DNA of 64,000 bases from Adiantum capillus-veneris (taxonomy: Eukaryota; Streptophyta; Polypodiopsida; Polypodiales; Pteridaceae), in assembly GCA_014529385.2 (NCBI GenBank), contig CM043960.1:78478332-78542331 (forward strand). The letters are read 5' to 3'. The first letter of the stretch is position 1. Every line of letters begins with the position of its first letter. The notes under the pieces were generated by a model, which was given only the letters and a program-made list of their open reading frames with translations, did not search any database and was not told where the DNA came from. The position numbers were made by a program, and so were the translations under genes. Shown piece after piece: positions 1 to 9,090 of this stretch.

Positions 1-325
1 CAGAAGGTTCAAGGCCTCCTTGATCACCATCGTAGAGGGAAGCAGTAGAAGCCTCACCTAACTCCAAGTTTTTGGGAGGAAGGTAATGGGTTCTCCTGAT
101 GCTGCCCAACAACAAAATCCTAACTGCCCCTTTACAAAGGCAAAAATTGATAGTGCCTGACAACAGACAAAAGGGTGGCGAGGGATGTTTGTTGTGCACC
201 CACAACGATAGAATCTTGCCTCTCAATGGAGGCTTGAAATGATCATGTACAGAAAACTTGCAATTGGTGCCCGAGAGCAAAAAAGTAACGAAAACAATGC
301 AAGGGTAGCAAAACGCTCTCGCACA

Positions 326-328
<3 letters not shown>

Positions 329-373
<45 letters not shown>
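329..373. repeat. (TC)n microsatellite
   Basis: About 22 uninterrupted TC units, read as AG on the minus strand. The minus-strand frame through it translates to alternating Arg-Glu and is not a gene. Confidence 0.95.
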
Positions 374-379
<6 letters not shown>

Positions 380-463
380 ATGTTGCATGCATGAGCTCCA
401 GAATGCATGAGCACATGGAATATGAAACGTAACTTCACTTAACATTCTATATTCTTATTGTAG

Positions 464-523
464 GCAGCAATTGTGCAAGCTAAGGCGAGTGGAGTGGAGG
501 TGTGTGTGAAGCAGCTCAATCAG
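464..523 (+). CDS. candidate internal exon of an unrecognised gene
   Basis: This is a 60-nt segment between an acceptor-like TTATTGTAG and a donor-like CAG|GTAACT. Only one frame is open, phase 0 to phase 0, and it encodes 20 residues beginning AAIVQAKASGVEV. The other two frames contain stops. The pyrimidine tract before the acceptor is weak. I do not recognise the peptide. It could be an exon of a host gene whose introns are filled by the downstream elements, or chance. A similar segment on the same strand lies at 44918-44986. Confidence 0.2.
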
Positions 524-547
524 GTAACTTTTTAACTCAGTTAAATT

Positions 548-551
<4 letters not shown>

Positions 552-587
<36 letters not shown>
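552..587. repeat. (GA)n microsatellite
   Basis: Pure GA array of about 18 units in the left flank. Confidence 0.95.
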
Positions 588-590
<3 letters not shown>

Positions 591-672
591 GACAATGACA
601 TGAAATGTTATGGTAAATATATATTATGGTTAAATTTTAATTCAATTTAATTATTTGGTTTGTCTATTCACA

Positions 673-675
<3 letters not shown>

Positions 676-726
<51 letters not shown>
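676..726. repeat. (GA)n microsatellite
   Basis: Pure GA array of about 25 units, followed after a short A-rich spacer by a degenerate GA stretch near 765-780. The text around both 552-587 and this array shares AATGACAATGACATGAAATG-like bases, suggesting a local duplication. Confidence 0.9.
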
Positions 727-729
<3 letters not shown>

Positions 730-828
730 AAAAGACCAAAGAGATTAAAAAAAATTGGGGGGAGAGAGAAAGAGAGAGATAACAATGAAATGAAATGTTA
801 TGGTAATGTGCTCAAAAGAGTACATCCA

Positions 829-1626
829 TGTCTAAAATCTAATATCTAACCAACCCAAATGATTTTTTAATATTAAATTGATCATTTAATGTGGGAGAAT
901 AAACGGGAACAAGGGTTAGGATATAGACATGTGCTTATAGGTCTATCTCAACACGGGGCCAATGGTAATGGGGCCCAAATGAGAGATGGTCTATCAAAGA
1001 GCAAGGCTAACCAATGCAACATAAAGACCTTAGGGTTAGCTTCATTGAAGACCTCCAATAGTTAGTGTTAAAAGTCTTTTGACCTTAGGTAAGTGCTTGA
1101 GTTGGGAACCCAGCCCAAGCTTAAGGTGCTTGACATGCCTGATGACTAAAATGCTTGAGATGCTTGAGGTGCTTGATGATTGAGGTGCTTGTCATGCTTG
1201 AGATGCTGGGGTTGTACTTGAGGTGAGAACCCAGCCCAAGCTTGATGAGCTTAAGAGCTAAGCTTGTGGTGAGAACTAGGCCCAAGGTTGAGGAGCTTGA
1301 AGTGGCACAAAAGTCAAAGTGAATCCCTACAAGGAGGGGGCGAGCCATGCAAGAAAAAAAGGGGTGGTTGCTTGACCACTGTCTCTCCCAAAGAGCACCT
1401 CTTGCCAGTTACCCTCATGGTGTGCCTAACGCCTATTGGTTGGCCTTCCACGCGGTCCAATGATAATTTTGAAGATTTAATTAATTGTTTTTACATTTAT
1501 CAAGTCCTCTCTCTCAAAGGGGAAAGGGGGACACTTGTCCCAAGGCTACCCTTGTTACTTGATTTACCTCCTGCTTGTGAGCGGCTAGGCTAGAGGGGTC
1601 CAATGAGCTTCAAGCATGAGCTACAA

Positions 1627-1672
<46 letters not shown>

Positions 1673-2396
1673 GTCGACCAAAGCAAGTAGGGGGCCTGCT
1701 TAGGGGGGGTATACTCTCCCACACACACTCTCATTGTGTGAAGTGCAAAGTGCAAGATCTCACTCTCCTTCTCCAAGCCAGTAGAGAGGTTGAGAGCCTA
1801 CACCAACACTCTTGGCTATGGAGTGCAAATCCAACCAAAAGCCATGCTTCAATGCTTAAGCTTGCCATCTTCATTACTATGCTATTATGTATGCTAGCAA
1901 GAAGGGTGATGATAAGTGAGGAACTAATTCTTTCTCCTATGAAATGTTTCTTCTTCCTCTTCCCTACCCTCATTCCGTGCTAGCTCTCTCCACCTTTGAA
2001 GGTGTTTGAGGTCTTGGAACTGAGGCTTTAGATAGTTAATGATTTCCATAAAGTTTATGTTATGCTCGTGATGCATGAAGCTTTCCATCTTCATTGCATC
2101 ACCTAGATCACAAGGAACACAAAGATTGTATTCTAACAAGTCTCTCTTGATGGGAGAAACCATAATACAAATGCCTATTGGAGGGGGGACCGGCTCCACC
2201 TAAATCCGGTCCTCAACTGTTGTCATGTTCTCTAAATTCTCTCTCTTGCAAAAGTATTGTTCATGCCAAGTTAACTAAATGCTATGTTATGTTGCTAACT
2301 TCAATTATGTTCACCTGCTATGCTCACAAAGTAATTTCTCAAAAGTACTCTCTCTAATTTCCGCTACTCTCAAGTTAATAGGCCAATTCCATTAGA
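829..2396 (+). repeat. Ty3-I 5' LTR
   Basis: It starts TGTCTAAAATC and ends just before a PBS-like TTGGTATGAGAGC. It is repeated at 12659-13905 with close identity, including the sequence either side of a long G-run. The usual terminal CA is GA here (ATTAGA, against ATTACA in the other copy). The left part carries repeated GCTTGAGGTGCTTG-type words. An inverted ATTGG...CCAAT pair is at 1435-1461. Confidence 0.85.
1627..1671 (+). repeat. poly(G) run of 45 in LTR
   Basis: An uninterrupted run of 45 G inside the 5' LTR; the matching place in the 3' LTR has 30 G (13152-13181). The conserved flanks are CTACAA and TGTCGACC. The open frames that translate it as poly-Gly are artefacts. Confidence 0.95.
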
Positions 2397-2409
2397 TTGG
2401 TATGAGAGC
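2397..2409 (+). other. Ty3-I primer-binding site
   Basis: TTGGTATGAGAGC directly follows the LTR. It differs by one base from the TTGGTATCAGAGC complementary to the plant initiator tRNA-Met 3' end, as used by Ty3-II and Copia-B here. Confidence 0.75.
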
Positions 2410-2810
2410 ATTTGGTTTCTCTTTTCTTGCTTAAGAAGAGATGTCCTTAAGTAGCTTATAAATGGTTGATTTTGTTAATTATATTAGGGTAAGTGGAACT
2501 GGGATCTATTATCAGTTTTGTTGAGCCCACTATGTGGGATATGGTGCACACCTCGGGAGCTTTGGACTTAATAATGGAGTCTTTTTAGACTTTCCTACAG
2601 CTTTACCATTATTGAGCCATAAGAAGTTCGAAAGGAGCTAGCCCTCGAAAAGTCTGCTATGTTAGACTTACTCTATTACTCTCTATAATTAACCACTTTG
2701 AGCCGTGGGTGTAGATACTTAAGAGCCGATTTTCAAAGGCTAAGAGGAGTGGCAACTAAGGTTTTGAATTTTCAAAGCATACACTAAGTACGTACACAAA
2801 TTTTGCTAAC

Positions 2811-4310
2811 ATGGCTGACAATATCCAGGAGAGTAAAATGAACACTGCTAGCTTTGATTTTGCCCAAAAAGGTGCTAATGAAGATGCTCCCATGTTTGTT
2901 AATCATCTCATTACTAGGTTGCAGCAAGCTATGGGCAACCCTGCTTTGCAAGCCGAAGTTACTCAACAACTTCGTGCTTGTGGGATTTTCCTTCCTCTCC
3001 AAGAGGAGAGAGAGCTTAGGAGGCCTCTTGAAGAGACCCCCAGAAGAAGACTCTCTTTCATACGAGAGGAGGAATCTAAAGAGCAAGAAAGCAATGAAAC
3101 TTTAAGTTCCTCTGAAGATGTGGCTCCACGAAGATGGCGGTCTAGATGATCACCAACTCCTCCCAAGAGAAAAAGATCAACACACAATCCTTCTCCTCGT
3201 CACCCCGAAAGGGAAGAGAGGAAAAAAAGGAAGAAAAGGGCAAGAAAGAGGTCACCCTCTTCTCCTTCTTCTTCACCTTCCTCCTCTTCCGATGAAAGCT
3301 ATGGTTATTCTCCTAGAGAATACAAGAGGGGAGGACATCGCAAATCATACCCTGCATGGCGAAGGTCACAAAAGCTAACGAAGTTCAAGGAGGGAGGAAA
3401 GAGTATCTCTTTTCTCACCTATGATGGCACCTTTGGTGCTACTGACAAAGTGTTGGCCTTCATCCAACAATTTGATGCGGCTTTTGGAGACGAGGGCTTC
3501 ACAGAGTCCTCCAAGCTACACAATGTAGCTATGCACTTCCAAAAATAGGCTCGTCAATGGTGGGCTAGCCTTCATGTCAATGGCGAAGCCCCAAAGACAT
3601 CTACGAGTTTCCATTGTGAAGCAATTCCTTGCAAGCGATGCAAAGGACAAAGTGATTATTGAATTGTGCAGCTTGAAGCTTCTCTCCCATGAGTCTATCT
3701 ACAAGTATGTAGACAAGTTTTTGGATTTACATCTCAAGGCTACTATCTTTCAAAAGATAGACTTGGCGAGCAAAAGCAACAATTCTGTGCAGGATTATCT
3801 GAAGAGATGGTCGAATATATGAACTCTCAACGGCCTAGTTCTATCACCGAAGTAATCCATCACACCATGGTTGATTTACGCATCAATTTCCTTCAAGGGG
3901 CTAGATGGAATGTCAAGCCCATGGAAAACAAAGACAAAAATGATGCAAAGGGGAAAACCATGCTCAAAATTCTTCCCAAGGCACTTCCAACAACAAGAAC
4001 AACAATCAGTCCAAGGAGAAGGAAGTTTACAAAGGCAAAAAAAAACTCTCTCCTGAAGAGCTTGAAGCTTTTCGCAAGAACAACAATCATCCCAAGGAGA
4101 AGGAAGTTTACAAAGGCAAAAAAAAACTCTCGCCTGAAGAGCTTGAAGCTTTTCGCAAGGACCATAAGTGTTTCAAGTGTCGGGAGCAAGGACATGGCTA
4201 TCGTTCTTGCTCCAAGAAGAATGCTCACAATGAGACTCCTAGGGCTTCCACCATTGAAGCTCCAAAGGAGGACGTTCATTGCAAAGGATCATCACTTTCC
4301 TATGCTTGGG
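2811..4310 (+). pseudogene. Ty3-I gag, frameshifted
   Basis: The ATG at 2811 opens a frame beginning MADNIQESKMNTASFDF, clearly related to the Ty3-II Gag start (MADNSKESEINVDNFDF). It runs 112 codons through an Arg/Glu-rich stretch, then breaks at the RS-like region near 3147. Homology continues in other frames through the retrotransposon Gag domain (KSISFLTYDGTFGATDKVL near 3400; stop at about 3546). A 27-codon tandem duplication lies before the zinc knuckle CFKCREQGHGYRSC near 4166-4208. Gag would form the virus-like particle, but this copy has several stops and frameshifts and cannot do so. Confidence 0.85.
3998..4159 (+). repeat. 81-bp tandem duplication inside gag
   Basis: Two near-identical units (3998-4078 and 4079-4159) encode the 27 residues leading to the zinc knuckle (KEKEVYKGKKKLSPEELEAF). 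Ty3-II has this segment once (VYKGKNKLSPEELERYRK), so the duplication is specific to this copy. Only a few bases differ between the units. Confidence 0.9.
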
Positions 4311-4884
4311 GAAAGGTAAGAGAGCATGATGCTTTCATTTTGTTTGACCCTGGCTCTACTCACAACTTCATATCAAAGGAGTTTGCCACCAAGTTGGGCA
4401 TTCAAGCTTTTGAGATGGGAGAAATTGTAATGACTGACACAGCTTTCAAGGGATAGCAAGCCTCGGTTACTCCCTTAATTTGGAAGTTGAAGCTTCATGT
4501 CCAAAGCTATATCGACAAAGAAGGATTTTTCATCTATTATCTCCAACATGAGGATGCTATCCTAGGGGTGCCATGGTTTGATCGCATGGCTGCCAATATG
4601 AAGTTCCTTGAAAGGAGAATCTACTTCACCTACAGGGGAAAGAACATGTATATAGATGCTAGTAAGCGTGGTCGCACTATTCCACTTGTAAATACTCCTA
4701 CTTTTGATAAATCAATGAAGAGCTCAGTTTCTACGTACATGATTTTTGTCAAAGAGTCTCTAAAATATATTAACGTTTCATCAAATGTAAATGGTAGGAA
4801 TCAAGAAGAGTTAGACTTGTCTAATTTTCTAAAAGAATTCCAAGATGTGTTCATTGATGATATCCTTATGGACTTACCTCCGAC
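4311..4884 (+). pseudogene. Ty3-I protease and start of pol, truncated
   Basis: In the frame after gag the sequence reads AWGKVREHDAFILFDPGSTHNFIS. This is a retropepsin active site with DPGS in place of DSG/DTG, the same as in Ty3-II. The domain continues through DAILGVPWFDR and the linker to FQDVFIDDI and DLPP, where RT should begin. One in-frame TAG lies near 4456. After DLPP the sequence jumps into LTR (ACCTCCAATAGTTAG, also at about 1049 in the 5' LTR). No RT, RNase H or IN is present. Confidence 0.85.
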
Positions 4885-4885
4885 C

Positions 4886-5015
4886 TCCAATAGTTAGTGT
4901 TAAAAGTCCTTTGACCTTAGGTAAGCTAGGGTTGTGCTTGAGGTGGTAACTTAGCCCAAGCTTAAGGTGCTTGACATGCCTGATGACTCGGATGCTTCAA
5001 GTGCTTGATGATTGA
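4886..5015 (+). repeat. Ty3-I 3' LTR, first part (5' truncated)
   Basis: This matches the 5' LTR from about 1049 onward, so roughly the first 220 bases of the LTR are missing. It is cut at 5015 by the Ty3-II insertion and resumes at 12659; the duplicated target bases ATTGA are at 5011-5015 and 12659-12663. Confidence 0.85.
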
Positions 5016-6587
5016 TGTAACATTTAATGGCCTAATAACTTATGTGTAGCGGAAATTAGCATGAACATAGTGGGCATTTCATTAGAATAGATTCCTAATG
5101 AGAATTACAAGAGTGCTTGGGTGGAGAGAGCAACAAAAAGCATAACACCTAGTTAGATAGCATCGACAATACTTTCAAAAGAGAGAGCAATTAAGCTATT
5201 GACAACAGTTGAGGACCGGATTTTCATGGAGCCGGTCCCCCCTCCAAAAGGCTTTGTATTATGGTTTCTCCCATCAAGAGAGACATTGTACAATACAATT
5301 CTTTGTGTTCCTTCAAGACTAGCTAGTGCAATGAAGATAGAAACTTCATGCACTAAGAAAAACACTTAACAAACACAACTTGAATTATCCCCGTTTTCAG
5401 ACCCAAGACCTCACACACCTTCGAAGATGGTGAGAGCTAGCAGGGTATGAGAGTAGATTGAGAGGAAGAAGGAGTATCTTACGAGAAATATGTACATCTC
5501 CTCACATAATCACTCATATGTAGCATAGCTTAGCTTAGTAATTAGCTTGGTAGAGGAGATGAGCATGCATTGAAGCTTGGCTCTTGGTTGGATTTGCATC
5601 CACATGCCAAGAGAGTGTTGATGTAGGCTTCTATCTCACAAGCTTGGAGTAGGTGATGAGTTCTCCATTAAATCTTGGGAAGAGATAGTCTTCTCTTTCT
5701 TCACACATGAGCCTGTGTGAGTGTGGTGTGTGATAATGCCTTGCAAAAATCAGCCCCCTCTCTCTCTTGGGCGAGCCCTCTTGCTAAATGCTCTTCCTGA
5801 AGCCTCATTGGCCCTCCCAAGTCAAGCCAATTACAATTAAGCAGCATAAGTGATAGCCTTCTGACATGTGTCCCCCTTTCCCCTTTTGTGAGAGCTTTAG
5901 GTAATTAAATAATTAAACTAAACTCTCATTGGACCCCTTTGCCTCCTGGCCAATAGGAATCAGGCAAGCCATGGGGCTCTTGAATGCTCATTGGACCCCT
6001 TGGGAGACTGCCCAATAGTCTTCTAGGAGACTTAATTCTCATTGGTTTCTTTTATTAAATGTTTTTAAATTAATTAAACTAGATTTACTCTAGCTTAATT
6101 TTCATTGGTCCACTTCAAGGGTCATCCAATAGAAATTGGGCACACCTTGTGGGCATCTGGCCTAGGGAGCTGGCATGTGTCCCTCATTCCCTTTGTGTAA
6201 AGGGAGCCTGTGTGTATGTGTGTGGCTTTCTCTCTCATCCCCTACCTTTAGGGCTCGCCCCCTCCCATGTAGGGATGTGCAAAGACTTTAAGGGCACACA
6301 CAAAGCATCCAATTTTCCCTAGGGTTGACCTTTGGACACAACCTTTGAATTTTGGAACCTTAGCATTTTGGAAGTCTTAATGGGCTGAACCTTAGGGTCT
6401 TTTTAGCCCACTGTTGCAGATGGCCCCCCCTTTGGATCCCTATTTTCCCTCCTTTGGATCCCTACTGTGGCCGGTCTGCTAGCTTAACCAATATTCTAGC
6501 TTTTTCTCCCCTGGCCTTCCCCACATTAAATGATCAGTTTAATATGAGAAAATCATTTAGGAGAATTAGATATTGATTATTATGACA
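5016..6587 (-). repeat. Ty3-II 3' LTR
   Basis: Read on the minus strand it begins TGTCATAATAATC at 6587 and ends AAATGTTACA at 5016. The upstream PPT-like GAGGAGAGGTAA abuts its start. It is related to the Ty3-I LTR (shared GCAAATCCAACCA-containing block) but lacks the poly(G) run. It carries inverted ATTGG...CCAAT pairs listed separately. Confidence 0.9.
5807..6130. promoter_or_regulatory. four inverted ATTGG...CCAAT modules in Ty3-II LTR
   Basis: Pairs start at 5807/5827, 5928/5950, 5990/6012 and 6104/6126. Three have exactly 22 nt between the starts of ATTGG and CCAAT and one has 20, although the bases between differ. The same arrangement is present in the other Ty3-II LTR near 11885-12205. 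CCAAT boxes are the binding motif of NF-Y in eukaryotes; that these act in transcription from the LTR is inference. Confidence 0.5.
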
Positions 6588-9090
6588 TTACCTCTCCTCA
6601 AAGAGACCCTTCCAGAAATTACTGGTCATTCTAGGATCTCTATCCGACACTATGGACATGGGCAAGCCATGGTACTTGAAAATTTGTGAAATAAAGAGGG
6701 TTGCATTTGATGGGCTTTGATAGTCTTTTTGACAGGTATAAAATGAGCTTGTTTACTAAACCTGTCTACTATCGTCCATATTCCCGTATTCCCATGGATA
6801 GACTTAGGCAATCCAAAGATAAAATCCATGGATATGCTCTCCCATGGTGAATTAGGGATTGGCAAGGGTTGAAGCAATCCAAGTTGCTTCCCTCTATCAA
6901 ATTTTGTCTTTTGGCATACCACACATTTGGAAACATACTCTTGTATGCTCACTTTCATGGTAGGCCAATAGAAATATGTTTCAATTCCCTTTAAGGTAGA
7001 CTAAATCCCTCTATGCCCCGCATAAGGTGGAGCATGAGATTCATACATTACTTTCTCACGTAGTGAGTTAGTAACGCATATTCTATTGCCATAGAGAAGA
7101 TAACCATCTTGTAAAGTAAATGGTTCTTCTTTCTTCCCTAATGCAAGGGCTGAAATCACATCTCTAAAATCGGGATCAATAGCATACTCATCTATCATTG
7201 AAGATAGATCATTGTGAGTTGCTATGGAAACCGCATTCACTCTCGGCCGTCTTGAGAGTGCATCAGCTACTTGATTATGCTTGCCAGCAATGTGAGCAAT
7301 ATGAAAATGAAATTGCAAAAGGAAATTTGCCCACCTCATTTGTTTGTCGGAGAGCTTGGTCTGTGTCATGAAGTACTTAAGACTTTGGTGATCCGTTCGC
7401 AGAATGAAAGGAGTCCCCAATAAATAGTGCTTCCATGAGTCTAAGGCATGTAGAACTGCAAGGAGTTCCTTTTCGTATATGCCTAGAGCTTTCTCAATAG
7501 GGTCGAGCCTTCGACTCTCATAGCCTATGGCGTGCCCTTCTTGGAGCAAAACAGCTCCAAGGCAATCACCACAAGCATCGCATTGGACCTCAAATGGTTT
7601 TGAGAGATCCGGTAGTGTAAGCACAGGTTGAGAGATAAGCTTTTCGAAAGCATTGTTCTCCTTAGCAGACCATGTATACCTAACGCTTTTCTTTGTTAGG
7701 TCATGTAATGGTCCTGCAATTTGTGAGAACTTTTCTATGAAGCGTCTATAGTATGCACACATACCTATGAAGCTTCTTAGTTCATGCAGATTCCTTGGTT
7801 TAGGCCATCCTTTTATTACCTCTAACTTGGATGGATCCATTTGGATGCCATCTTGAGAGATAATGTGACCTAAATACTGAATCTCTTGCAAGAAAAATTC
7901 ACTTTTCTTTCGATTAACATAAAGTTTATTCTCTCTTAAAACTTGAAATATTACCTGGAGGTGTTGCTTGTGTTCCTCCAATGAATTAGAGTAGATGATA
8001 ATATCATCAAAGAACACTCCAGTGAAGGTTCGATGAGGCCTGAACAGCTTCTCCATCAAGCAGTTGAATGTGGCTGGTGCATTGGTCAAGCCAAAAGGCA
8101 TGACAATGTATTCGTAAAGACCAAATGTAGTACGAAATGCGGTCTTTACAATGTCTTGATCAACAATCCTTATTTGATGATAGCCACTTTTTAGGTCAAC
8201 CCTACTGAAGTAAGTCGATCCTTGTAGCTTATCAAATAGGTCTTCTACCCGTGGAACGGGAAACCTATTCTTGATAGTGATCCTATTTAGTGCTCTATAG
8301 TCGACACACATACGATATGTGCCGTCTTTCTTTTGCACTAATAGCACAGGTGAGCAAAATGGAGATGAGCTTGGCCTAACCATACCCTTCTCAACTAACT
8401 CATGCACTTGCCGCATAATCTCCTCTTGTTGAGCTTGAGAAACTCTATAAGGAGGTTTTTTAGGCGGTGAACTTCCTGGAAGAAGTTCAATTGCATGGTC
8501 ATCATTACCTCGTTTAGGAGGTAGCTCACAAGGGATGTCGTCAATAAAAACATCTTGAAACCCCTTGAGAAAATTGGATAACTCTAATTCCTTTTGGTTG
8601 CTTTTATTTTCTTTTGCTAAAGCATTAGGTTCATTTTGAGAGTCTTTAACAAAAATCATGTACACGGAAATAGAGCTCTTTATTGACTTGTTGAAAGCTG
8701 GTGTATGTACAATGGGGATGGTGTTACCCATTTCCTTAGCATCTATATACATGTCTTTTTCCCTGAACTTAAAGGAGATTCTCCTTTCAGGAAATTTAAC
8801 ATCGACAGCCAGGCGGTCAAACCATGGTGCCCCTAGGATTACATCCTCATGCTTGAGAGGAGAGATAAAGAAGTCCTCTTTGTCCACATAGCCTTGGACA
8901 TGAAGCCTCAATTTCCCGATTAAGGGAGTGACTGAAGCTTCTTGCCCCTTGAAGGCACTGTCTGCGGGTAGGACATCTCCCATCTCGTAGGATTGTATTC
9001 CTAGCTTGGTGGCCAACTCTATAGATATAAAATTGTGAGTAGAACCAGGGTCAAAGAGAATAAAAGCATCATGTTCTCTTACCTTTCCCC
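6588..9090 (-). pseudogene. Ty3-II pol: PR-RT-RNase H-partial IN
   Basis: The polyprotein reads FILFDPGSTHNFIS (retropepsin) and ILGAPWFDR, then RT with VDLKSGYHQIRI and the catalytic FFDDIIIYS. RNase H follows (FEVQCDACGDCLGAVLLQ, later LRTDHQSLKYF), with the ADALSRRP end. The integrase zinc finger has CVVCQKTK, but an in-frame TAG at 6998-7000 interrupts it after HAPPYAGHRGI. The IN core has MDFIFGLPKS and, after a frameshift near 6690, [12 protein letters not shown]; it stops at GLFEER, fusing into the PPT. The third catalytic Glu and the C-terminal part are absent. The frame overlaps the end of gag in the -1 register. Order and motifs are those of Ty3/Metaviridae. Confidence 0.92.

Larger units (their letters stand above)
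1..828. other. left flank of Ty3-I, microsatellite-rich
   Basis: This is the sequence left of the Ty3-I insertion. It holds (TC)n and (GA)n arrays and one exon-like segment at 464-523. The open frames running through the arrays are only repeated Arg-Glu or Ser-Leu codons. The last bases before the LTR (ATCCA, 824-828) recur at the far side of Ty3-I, so this flank and 13906-14080 were once contiguous. I see no convincing promoter or complete gene. Confidence 0.6.

Noticed and set aside
223-849. Open frames with alternating Arg-Glu or Ser-Leu (also at 13879-14085, 45504-45817, 54555-54749, 57581-57841)
   Set aside because: They are translations of AG/CT microsatellites with no conserved protein content.
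1603-1983. 126-codon frame with a poly-Gly run
   Set aside because: The Gly run is the poly(G) tract of the LTR; the frame lies wholly inside an LTR and differs between the two LTR copies.
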